DNA from: Deltaproteobacteria bacterium
GTDB lineage: Bacteria > Desulfobacterota > Desulfobaccia > Desulfobaccales > 0-14-0-80-60-11
DNA length: 12,702 nucleotides
Reading direction: 5' to 3'
Assembly (NCBI GenBank): GCA_021817645.1
Contig: JAKAGH010000056.1
Location: forward strand, 1 to 12,702
Shown: piece by piece, positions 7,295 to 12,702 of the stretch
How the letters are laid out: every line of letters starts with the position of its first letter
Numbering within the stretch: position 1 is the stretch's first letter
Notes under the pieces: generated by a model
What the model was told of the DNA's origin: nothing
What the model saw: the letters and a program-made list of their open reading frames with translations, nothing else
Databases searched by the model: none
Made by a program: the position numbers and the translations under genes

Positions 7295-9820
7295 TCAAGA
7301 CTTCGGGTGGCGGTAAAAAAACCTCTTGGCCACTTCCGCGGCGCTGATGTACAGGACAAGAATCAGGCCGATGACCAGCAGGAACTCCTTAGAGAGGGGT
7401 TGGAAGTTGAAGGCTGCAGCCAAGGGCGTATAGGGAAAGACAATGGTGGCCGCCACCACCAGCAAAGTGGCGGCCAGGAGATATTTCCCCGGCAGGCTCT
7501 GGCAGAAAGGCCTGCGGCTGCGGATCACCAGAACAATGATGGCCGCGGAAATGACCGATTCCTGGAACCAGCCGGTGCGGAACTGGGCCTCAGTGGCGTG
7601 GAGCAGCCATAACAGGGCCCCGAAGGTGAGGTAGTCAAAGACCGAACTGATGATCCCGAAGGTGATCATGAATTTGCGGATGAACTTGATATCCCAGCGC
7701 CGGGGTTTTTCCACCAGTTCCTGATCCACGCTGTCCGTGGCGATGGTCATTTCCGGCAGGTCGGTCAACAGATTCGTGAGGAGAATCTGCTTGGGCAGCA
7801 GGGGTAGGAAAGAAAGGAAAAGGGAAGCCCCGGCCATGCTGAACATATTGCCGAAGTTGGCGCTGGTGGCCATGAATACGTATTTGAGGGTGTTGGCAAA
7901 GGTGGTCCGGCCCGCTTGCACCCCCTCAATCAGGACCCCCAGGTCTTTTGCCAACAGGACGATGTCTGCGGCCTCTTTAGCTACATCCACCGCGCTTTCC
8001 ACGGAAATGGAGACGTCCGCGGCATGGAGGGCCGAGGCGTCGTTAATGCCATCCCCCATAAAACCCACCACGTGGCCCCCCTGTCGCAGGGCCGCGATGA
8101 TGCGCTCTTTCTGATTAGGCTCCACTTCGGCAAAGACCTGGATTTCCCGCGCCTGCCGCTGCAGGGCCTCATTGCTCATGCGGCCCATTTCCGGGCCGGT
8201 GAGCACCCGGGGGTTGGGGAACCCTACCTGCCGTCCCACGCTGGCCGCCACCAGGGCGTTGTCCCCGGTGATGATCTTCAGGGACACCCCTAGCTGTTTC
8301 ATCTGCTGGATGGTATCGACGATGCCCTCCTTGGGAGGGTCGTAAACCAGGAGAAACCCCAGAAATGTCATGCCGGTTTCGTGGTCCTTGGTGATAGCCG
8401 TCTCCGGGCCCAGATCCCGGTAGGCGATTCCCAGGGTGCGCAGCCCCTGGGCGCTGAAGCCGGCAAAATTTTGCATGATCTCTGCCCGCACCTGCTCCAG
8501 GCCCACCACCTGGCCCTGTTCGCATTCCGCCTGGCTGCACGCGGCCAGCACGTTGGTCAGGGCCCCCTTGGTGATCATCAGGTGAGTATTGTCCCTGGCT
8601 ACCAGGATGCTCAACCGTTTCCGCAGGAAATCGTAGGGCACTTCGTCCAGCTTCCGGTAGCCGGAGATATCGGGGCGGCAGTGCTCCCGGATAGCCTGGT
8701 CGATGGGATTGGCGAAACCGGTTTCATAAAACGCGTTCAGGTAGGCATAGAACAGGACTTTGTCCGACTGGCGGCCTTCCAGGCATTGGGCGGAATGAAG
8801 CTGCACCAGCCCGGCGGTGAGGGTGCCGGTTTTATCTGCGCACAGCACGTTCATGGACCCGAAGTTTTCGATGGCGGCCAGGCGCTTGACAATGACCCGG
8901 GCCGCGGCCATACGCTTGGCGCCCAGGGCCAGGTTGATGCTGATGATGGCGGGCAGCAGCTGGGGGGTGAGGCCCACCGCCAAGGCCATGGAGAAGAGAA
9001 ATGACTCCAGCACCGGGCGGTGGAGAAAGACGTTGATGGCAAAGATGGAGAGCACCAGCATTAAGGTCACTTCCATGAGGAAATAACCGAAACGCCTGAC
9101 GCCCCGTTCGAACTCGGTTTCCGGGGCCTTGAGGGCCAGTTGGGCGGAGACCTGGCCGAACTCCGTGCCCGTGCCGGTCAAGACCACCAGGGCCGCGGCC
9201 GTACCGCTCACCACGTGCGTCCCCATGAACAGGGCGTTGGTCCGCTTGCTCAGGGGGAGGTCCGGGGCCAGGACCCCCGTTTCCTTTTCCACGGGAAAGG
9301 TCTCCCCGGTGAGTGCGGCTTCATCCACGAACAGGTCTTTGGATTCCAGGATACAGCAGTCCCCGGGGATCACGTCTCCGGCTTTAAGGAGCACTATGTC
9401 CCCGGGCACGATCTCTTCAACCGGGATTTCCTCGACCTCGCCGTCCCGGCGCACCGCGGCTTTGATCTGCACCAAAGCCAACAGTTTGGCCACGGCATTG
9501 ACCGCGCCCCGCTCCTGCCAGAATCCCAAAAGCCCGCTCACCAGGACAATGAACAGGATAATCAAGGCATCGGTGTGATCCCGCAGATAAAAGGAAAGGG
9601 CCGTGGCCAAAAGGAGAATCAGGATGATGGGGCTTTTATATTGGGCGAGGAGGAGGGCCATGGTCCCGGTGCGGGTCTTGGGTTTAAGGAGATTGGCGCC
9701 GTGGACGCGTAGGCGTTCCTGGGCTTCCTCCCGGCGCAAGCCCCGGGGAGAGGTCTCCAACTGCCGGAGCAGATCGGCTCCGGATATGCTCCAAAAGGCC
9801 GGGAGAGACTGGAAAGTCAT
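7295..9820 (-). CDS. mgtA: MgtA-like magnesium-translocating P-type ATPase
   Basis: This 841-residue inner-membrane pump matches the P3B (MgtA/MgtB) group, which uses ATP to import Mg2+. P-type landmarks in order are: N-terminal cation-ATPase domain (about 10-60), actuator-loop TGE at 171-173, phosphorylated Asp329 in DKTGT, TGDN at 518-521 and the hinge GDGIND at 589-594. About ten membrane segments fit (two before the actuator, two at about 248-298, six after about 645). The C-terminal part, with NLLTD at 683-687, EKPRRW at 704-709 and SSVFDYLTF at 725-733, resembles E. coli MgtA. In membrane segment 4 the motif reads GLTPQLLP (283-290), with Gln287 where E. coli MgtA has Glu (PEML). An in-frame stop lies 15 nt upstream of ATG 9820, which supports this start, although no clear ribosome-binding site is seen. 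Mg2+ is the likely but unproven ion. Confidence 0.88.
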   Translation of the reverse strand: MTFQSLPAFWSISGADLLRQLETSPRGLRREEAQERLRVHGANLLKPKTRTGTMALLLAQYKSPIILILLLATALSFYLRDHTDALIILFIVLVSGLLGFWQERGAVNAVAKLLALVQIKAAVRRDGEVEEIPVEEIVPGDIVLLKAGDVIPGDCCILESKDLFVDEAALTGETFPVEKETGVLAPDLPLSKRTNALFMGTHVVSGTAAALVVLTGTGTEFGQVSAQLALKAPETEFERGVRRFGYFLMEVTLMLVLSIFAINVFLHRPVLESFLFSMALAVGLTPQLLPAIISINLALGAKRMAAARVIVKRLAAIENFGSMNVLCADKTGTLTAGLVQLHSAQCLEGRQSDKVLFYAYLNAFYETGFANPIDQAIREHCRPDISGYRKLDEVPYDFLRKRLSILVARDNTHLMITKGALTNVLAACSQAECEQGQVVGLEQVRAEIMQNFAGFSAQGLRTLGIAYRDLGPETAITKDHETGMTFLGFLLVYDPPKEGIVDTIQQMKQLGVSLKIITGDNALVAASVGRQVGFPNPRVLTGPEMGRMSNEALQRQAREIQVFAEVEPNQKERIIAALRQGGHVVGFMGDGINDASALHAADVSISVESAVDVAKEAADIVLLAKDLGVLIEGVQAGRTTFANTLKYVFMATSANFGNMFSMAGASLFLSFLPLLPKQILLTNLLTDLPEMTIATDSVDQELVEKPRRWDIKFIRKFMITFGIISSVFDYLTFGALLWLLHATEAQFRTGWFQESVISAAIIVLVIRSRRPFCQSLPGKYLLAATLLVVAATIVFPYTPLAAAFNFQPLSKEFLLVIGLILVLYISAAEVAKRFFYRHPKS

Positions 9821-9948
9821 CAGTTCAGCGGGTCAGGAGGCAGGCCGCACAGGCAGGCCGGTAATTGGCGCGGGGACGCTGATCACCGGTAAGCAAGAGT
9901 CTGCCGGTCTTCGCCTCAAAATGTTTCTTTCTGAGATATTTTAAGATA

Positions 9949-9976
9949 AATCTAAGGAGTGGAAAAAGAGATGCAA
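9949..9976 (-). promoter_or_regulatory. Weak candidate promoter of the P-type ATPase gene
   Basis: On the minus strand TTGCAT (complement of 9971-9976) and TAGATT (complement of 9949-9954) are 16 bp apart, each matching the consensus at about 4 of 6 positions. It lies in the AT-rich part of the gap 9821-10022 and predicts a leader of about 120 nt. That leader is shorter than the Mg2+-sensing mgtA leader of enterobacteria, and I see no riboswitch in it. Confidence 0.3.
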
Positions 9977-10022
9977 GGCCATCGGCCCAGGTTTTCCCGG
10001 CCAGCCAACCAGAGACAATCGA

Positions 10023-10226
10023 TCAGGCAGCTCCTGCCTCCACCAATCGGCTTACGGCGCCAACCGCCTCCGCCAGGGTCGGCCTGAGGCTGGTCAGGCG
10101 CTCTTCCCCCCGCCTGATGCATACATAGTAGGTGTCAGCGCCCCTTTCCAGATCAATGCATTTGACATAGGCATAACTCCACCCATTCTTGCCCAGGAAT
10201 TCCAACGTCTTCTCCCAATCATGCAT
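10023..10226 (-). CDS. Small protein of unknown function (67 aa)
   Basis: I do not recognise a named family with certainty. The protein is soluble-looking and acidic/basic mixed, with no signal peptide or membrane segment. Visible features are the aromatic-rich start MHDWEKTLEFLGKNGWSYAY, Cys at about 23 and 36, an RRGEERLTSLRPT stretch and a helical Ala/Val-rich C-terminus (LAEAVGAVSRLVEAG). It looks like a small alpha/beta fold. The start is well supported: AAGGAGG lies about 5 nt before ATG 10226, close to ideal. Codon use resembles the neighbouring genes. A promoter about 200 bp upstream and a structured leader precede it. The ATG overlaps by one base (TAATG) the stop of a 41-codon upstream reading frame. 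Function is not inferred. Confidence 0.72.
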   Translation of the reverse strand: MHDWEKTLEFLGKNGWSYAYVKCIDLERGADTYYVCIRRGEERLTSLRPTLAEAVGAVSRLVEAGAA

Positions 10227-10317
10227 TAAGGCCTCCTTCCCCGACTAGTAGTGGTGGGTTTCACGCCGCCCTGGGCTTCGGCAGTGCCAATTTGAGGAAA
10301 AAGCGGCTGGTGGGGGC

Positions 10318-10374
10318 GGGGGGAGAGGCCGCGGCCGTTGGAGGTAATCATGGGACGCCGGGCCTCCTCCCCCC
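10318..10374 (-). promoter_or_regulatory. Long hairpin in the leader of the 67-aa gene
   Basis: On the plus strand GGGGGGAGAGGCC (10318-10330) pairs with GGCCTCCTCCCCCC (10361-10374), a 13-bp stem with one bulged base and a 30-nt loop. It lies between the predicted promoter and the start of the 67-aa gene, so the transcript should carry it. It matches no riboswitch class I know. Whether it regulates translation is unknown. Confidence 0.5.
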
Positions 10375-10382
10375 AATGCTTG

Positions 10383-10401
10383 GGAAGTTGCAGCAACTTC
10401 C
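10383..10401. promoter_or_regulatory. Perfect 19-bp dyad (possible operator) near the promoter of the 67-aa gene
   Basis: GGAAGTTGC and its exact complement GCAACTTCC flank a single central base. The dyad begins about 23 bp downstream of the predicted -10 box, a usual place for a repressor site. It could instead fold in the RNA, but a one-base centre leaves no room for a full stem, which favours a DNA-level operator. The regulator is unknown. Confidence 0.45.
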
Positions 10402-10423
10402 AAACACCTCCTCTGTATGGCAA

Positions 10424-10451
10424 ATTATCTTATCTCTTCTGGAGCGGTCAA
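10424..10451 (-). promoter_or_regulatory. Good sigma-70-type promoter upstream of the 67-aa gene
   Basis: On the minus strand TTGACC (complement of 10446-10451) and GATAAT (complement of 10424-10429) each match the consensus at 5 of 6 positions, with a 16-bp gap. The predicted start, near 10417, gives a leader of about 190 nt before ATG 10226. Confidence 0.55.
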
Positions 10452-10799
10452 AGCCCATGGACGGAAATTGCAGTTAGCCGCAAGCCGCGGCAACCCCTGC
10501 CCCAGGCAGGCCAAAGCCGCTGCTGGCGGCATTTTCCGGCGGGTCCTCACGACTTCTGGGCATCGGGGTTTAAGAAGCAGTGGTGGCGGGGGGAAGACCT
10601 GGTTCAGGGGTGGAGTCCGCGCAAACTAATTCCATGAATTCTCAAATTTTCGCCTATTTTCACAGGGGTCCCGGAGGGCGGGCTACATATTCAGCTATCT
10701 TACCGATATCTCGATGCTTATTGTCTAAATCTTTTTCTCGCAATGCTAGCGATAAGAGCACCCGGGGCAAACAATTCCAGGCAATACTTCAGGCAGGAA
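10452..10799. other. Intergenic stretch without a recognised gene
   Basis: Reading frames here are short, lack ribosome-binding sites and have non-coding composition. The left part is GC-rich; from about 10620 it becomes AT-rich. It separates the promoter of the 67-aa gene from the terminator of the 68-aa gene. I see no tRNA or known RNA motif. Confidence 0.5.
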
Positions 10800-10806
10800 A
10801 AAACAG

Positions 10807-10847
10807 AAAAAAAAAGGCGGGGATGCCGCATAGAGGGCATCCCCGCC
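10807..10847 (-). terminator. Strong intrinsic terminator after the 68-aa gene
   Basis: GGCGGGGATGCC (10816-10827) pairs perfectly with GGCATCCCCGCC (10836-10847), a 12-bp stem with an 8-nt loop. On the minus strand it is followed at once by nine T residues (10815 down to 10807), then a second T-run. It starts 10 bp after the stop codon of the 68-aa gene and is the clearest terminator in the window. Confidence 0.9.
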
Positions 10848-10856
10848 GCAATGAGC

Positions 10857-11063
10857 TTAGCAGACGGGCGTGTAGTAAGCCACGCCGCGGTCCCGCCAGG
10901 AGAGCTGATATGGCGTGCCTTTGAAGGAAAAAAAGGACCTGACCAGGGGGATCACCCGCTCCACCAGCCGGCCGTGCAGGGGGTGGGGGAGGACGGCCGT
11001 GATTACCTCCGAGGGCTTATTTTGGGGCATTCCCTGGAGATCAAAACCATTTTCGTCAATCAT
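10857..11063 (-). CDS. Small protein of unknown function (68 aa)
   Basis: I do not recognise the family. The protein starts MIDENGFDLQGMPQNKPSE, has a central PHPLHGRLVERVIPLVRSF segment that may form a short amphipathic helix, and ends in an aromatic tail with a terminal Cys (GVAYYTPVC). No signal peptide or membrane segment is seen. Support for a real gene comes from its setting: a consensus-like promoter (11250-11278) lies about 190 bp upstream, a near-perfect intrinsic terminator begins 10 bp after its stop, and its codons favour G/C at third positions like the neighbours. The ribosome-binding site before ATG 11063 is modest (AAAGGTAG, about 6 nt away). The alternative is that the unit is a non-coding RNA and the reading frame is chance. 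Confidence 0.65.
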   Translation of the reverse strand: MIDENGFDLQGMPQNKPSEVITAVLPHPLHGRLVERVIPLVRSFFSFKGTPYQLSWRDRGVAYYTPVC

Positions 11064-11123
11064 TTCTTTCTACCTTTTGTTTCTCTAGCCCGGACCGCGG
11101 GGAGGGTTTTAACCGGCAAAAGA

Positions 11124-11143
11124 CCCTGCCATTTACCGCAGGG
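11124..11143 (-). promoter_or_regulatory. Leader hairpin upstream of the 68-aa gene
   Basis: CCCTGC (11124-11129) pairs with GCAGGG (11138-11143) around an 8-nt loop. On the minus strand TCTTTT follows directly, so it could act as a weak attenuator in the approximately 180-nt leader. No known riboswitch is recognised. Confidence 0.35.
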
Positions 11144-11249
11144 CTTATAATCTTCCGTCTCTCTCGGGGTCTCGGGCTTGAGTTTGTGAGATCGGATTGG
11201 AGGTTGGTTTGGGGGGGGGGCCTTGGCCAGCGCTTCATTCCACTAATAA

Positions 11250-11278
11250 AGTTTAGCTATTTTCCATTATTCTGTCAA
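11250..11278 (-). promoter_or_regulatory. Sigma-70-type promoter of the 68-aa gene
   Basis: On the minus strand a perfect TTGACA (complement of 11273-11278) is followed after 17 bp by TAAACT (complement of 11250-11255, 4 of 6 matches), in an AT-rich setting. It lies between the glycosyltransferase stop and the 68-aa gene, so the small gene can be transcribed on its own. A run of ten G (11211-11220, plus strand) lies in the leader just downstream. Confidence 0.6.
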
Positions 11279-11319
11279 TTATTTTATATAAACTGGACTA
11301 TGTGCAAGTAATAACTTCC

Positions 11320-12333
11320 TCAGGTCAGCCGGCACTCCTGCCGTTCCCACACCTCCCCGGCAGGAGCGCCGTAATCTTTGACCCGGCAGCCCAGGAAGTC
11401 CCCCTGGAAGAGCCGGTGAATACAGCGGGGATCACGGCACTTCACCCCGCAAAAAAATCCCGTCAGACTCTCATCCCGCAGCGCCACCACCCGGGTGGCC
11501 CGGTCCAACACCCCCTGGGGCGTGGTGGGTCCGAAAATACCGATGGTCCTGAGCCCGAGCTTGTCCGCCAGATGCAGCGGCCCGGCATCCACGCTGATTA
11601 CCAGGTCGGCTTTCTCCAAGAGATCCAGAAAAGCCGCGGACGCGGACCGGGTTTTGCGGAAGACGAAAATTTTCTCCCGGCCTTTTAGCTCCTGGGCTTC
11701 CGGGGGCGGTACCGCCAAGGTGATCTCGGCCTCAGGAAATTTTTGCCCGACCTGCTGCCGCAACTTCTCCAGGTCGCCGTTTACCAGACTTTTGGCCACC
11801 GCCGTGGAAAAGGGACAGATGACGATGCGGCGAATATGGTCCAAGTTCCAATCAAGCAGGCGCCGCTCTTCTTTCTCCACCCCCAGATATTCCCGGACCC
11901 GGTCGTACAGGTTGCTGATGCCATGAAAGCCGGTATAAAAACTGAATTTGCCGGCATAGGTAATAATGAACTGGCTGTCCTCACCGCTGCCCCAGGGATT
12001 GAACCCCAAATCTATTTTTTCTCTTTTCAATAAGGAAATAATCTTCAATAGTTTGATGGGGTTTCTTCTTTTATTAAAACTCATGATGGTGACCCGGTCG
12101 TCTAATAACCTGCGGGCATAGGGATACATCTGATGGGAAGTGACCAAAAAATACTTCTTGTCGGGATATTTCTTCATAAAATCGGTGATGACACTGAGGC
12201 TGATGATGGCATCCCCATAGCGGCAGAAAAGGGCAAACAAGACCTTCCGGGCCGTTTCCAGGTCCCGGGTGGTGATCCCGCCCTCCTTTTTCCCGAATTT
12301 TTCCAGTCGTCTGCGCAGCAGAAAATTGATCAT
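11320..12333 (-). CDS. Glycosyltransferase family 9 (heptosyltransferase-like)
   Basis: This 337-residue protein belongs to GT9, the family of the ADP-heptose:LPS heptosyltransferases WaaC/WaaF, which act on the cytoplasmic face of the inner membrane in LPS core or related glycan assembly. The N-terminal domain begins with KVLFALFCRYGDAI (30-43), the usual first strand plus GDA motif. The C-terminal nucleotide-sugar domain shows DLVISVDAGPLHLADKLG (243-260) and FGPTTP (267-272). A Cys cluster at 295, 299, 304 and 316 is also typical of many GT9 members. The ~28 residues before the first strand are a basic extension. The start is ATG 12333 with only a weak GGA upstream; an in-frame TAG supplied by the CTAG end of the neighbouring repeat rules out a longer protein. 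It has no LPS-gene neighbours here, so the sugar and acceptor cannot be named. Confidence 0.88.
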   Translation of the reverse strand: MINFLLRRRLEKFGKKEGGITTRDLETARKVLFALFCRYGDAIISLSVITDFMKKYPDKKYFLVTSHQMYPYARRLLDDRVTIMSFNKRRNPIKLLKIISLLKREKIDLGFNPWGSGEDSQFIITYAGKFSFYTGFHGISNLYDRVREYLGVEKEERRLLDWNLDHIRRIVICPFSTAVAKSLVNGDLEKLRQQVGQKFPEAEITLAVPPPEAQELKGREKIFVFRKTRSASAAFLDLLEKADLVISVDAGPLHLADKLGLRTIGIFGPTTPQGVLDRATRVVALRDESLTGFFCGVKCRDPRCIHRLFQGDFLGCRVKDYGAPAGEVWERQECRLT

Positions 12334-12357
12334 GGTTTCATCCGGTGATCTGTCAGA

Positions 12358-12580
12358 CTAGTGTGACGTCCCAGAAATAAGGTACAAAATATCACCTAGG
12401 AATATGCCCAATATTATTCCCTCTCCCCTCGGGGGATAGGGTTAGGGTGAGGGGGGCGAGTTTGGCTAACTTGCTGTAATCAGCCAAAAAACGCCACCCC
12501 CACCCCGACCCTCCCCCCTCGAAGGGGGAGGGGGAAAGACCGGGCAAGTTATGTAAGACATTCCTGGGACACGACACTAG
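12358..12580 (+). mobile_element. MITE-like palindromic element, copy B (both ends present)
   Basis: This 223-bp non-coding element begins and ends with CTAG. Its ends are imperfect terminal inverted repeats: CTAGTGTGACGTCCCAGAAAT at the left and, on the other strand, CTAGTGTCGTGTCCCAGGAAT at the right (17 of 21 match). Inside, two GC-rich arms (about 12419-12469 and 12482-12534) are largely complementary around a short centre, so the whole could form one long hairpin. CTAG at both ends fits either a 4-bp target duplication, as made by some IS5-group transposases, or part of the repeat itself. It is a non-autonomous element by appearance; the mobilising transposase is not in the window. Confidence 0.75.
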
Positions 12581-12702
12581 AGCGATTGTCAAAAATTTTC
12601 GCCGATTGGAAACCAAGAGGCAGGGGCACAGCTTGCTGCGCCTCTAACCTCGGGCACAGCAAGCTGTGCCCCCACAAAACGAAAAAACTTTTGGCAATTG
12701 CT
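12581..12702. mobile_element. Second short inverted-repeat element, possibly cut by the window edge
   Basis: AGCGATTGTCAAAA...TTTTCG at 12581-12601 is matched in inverse by CGAAAAAACTTTTGGCAATTGCT at 12680-12702 with a few mismatches and a short indel. Between them are two related stem-loops: 12622-12645 (10 of 11 pairs) and the perfect GGGCACAGC/GCTGTGCCC at 12652-12671. The arrangement is that of a small MITE or REP-type element. It shares no sequence with copy A/B but directly abuts copy B. Its right end may run beyond the window. Confidence 0.6.

Noticed and set aside
8381..9712. Plus-strand frames of 207 and 190 codons opposite the P-type ATPase
   Set aside because: They are antisense shadows of a gene with all P-type motifs in the minus-strand frame.
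9971..10087. A 38-codon plus-strand frame preceded by AAGGAG at 9955
   Set aside because: The spacing is long, the product is Pro/Arg/Gln-rich without pattern, and most of it is antisense to the well-supported 67-aa gene.
10226..10423. A 65-codon minus-strand frame starting with TTG upstream of the 67-aa gene
   Set aside because: The TTG start would fall at the predicted transcription start and the composition is not protein-like; only the shorter ATG frame from 10351 is kept as a possible leader frame.
10452..10924. Possible plus-strand genes in the gap (frames of about 70 to 114 codons)
   Set aside because: They overlap each other and the terminator, lack ribosome-binding sites and resemble no family.
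10817..11143. Possible riboswitch (c-di-GMP, TPP, preQ1, fluoride) or tRNA in the small-gene leaders
   Set aside because: I compared the leaders with the conserved cores I know and found no match; only generic hairpins are supported.
12392..12616. A 74-codon minus-strand frame across the repeat elements
   Set aside because: The predicted protein (SPSPFEGGGSGWG, LTLTLSPEGRG) is just the translation of the palindromic repeat, a common false gene in repeat-rich genomes.
1..12702. CRISPR array, toxin-antitoxin pair or defence operon
   Set aside because: No spaced direct repeats occur, and the two small genes are single, separately transcribed and resemble no toxin or antitoxin I know.

Overview
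The window comes from a moderately GC-rich Gram-negative bacterium. A family-9 glycosyltransferase of the heptosyltransferase type points to LPS, and two proteins carry export signals. A deltaproteobacterial (Desulfobacca/Syntrophales-like) host is my best guess, from the multi-PAS hybrid kinase and the general protein style; nothing in the sequence proves it. No rRNA, tRNA, CRISPR array, transposase or phage gene was found.

Layout. 1-915 (+): 2-hydroxyacid dehydrogenase, cut by the left window edge. 912-1090: GC-rich palindromic repeat (copy A) filling the gap between two convergent genes. 1089-2036 (-): exported PIG-L/LmbE-type deacetylase. 2037-2399: divergent promoter region. 2400-3563 (+): fused methionine sulfoxide reductase MsrA-MsrB with a signal peptide and a second, better-placed internal start. 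3606-3672: three consecutive hairpins between convergent genes. 3735-6938 (-): soluble five-PAS hybrid histidine kinase with a C-terminal receiver. 7295-9820 (-): MgtA-like P-type ATPase. 10023-10226 and 10857-11063 (-): two small proteins of unknown function, each with its own promoter and a leader of about 180-190 nt; the second ends at a strong intrinsic terminator. 11320-12333 (-): GT9 glycosyltransferase. 12358-12580: full copy B of the palindromic repeat, inverted relative to copy A, with CTAG at both ends and imperfect terminal inverted repeats. 12581-12702: a second, unrelated short inverted-repeat element abutting it.

The genes do not form one pathway. Most look like single-gene transcription units: repair of oxidised methionine in the envelope, Mg2+ uptake, signal sensing, envelope glycosylation and hydroxyacid metabolism. 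The least explained parts are the two small-gene units with structured leaders (10023-10451 and 10807-11278) and the non-autonomous repeat elements that sit exactly at gene ends. I see no clear defence or other multi-gene novel system.
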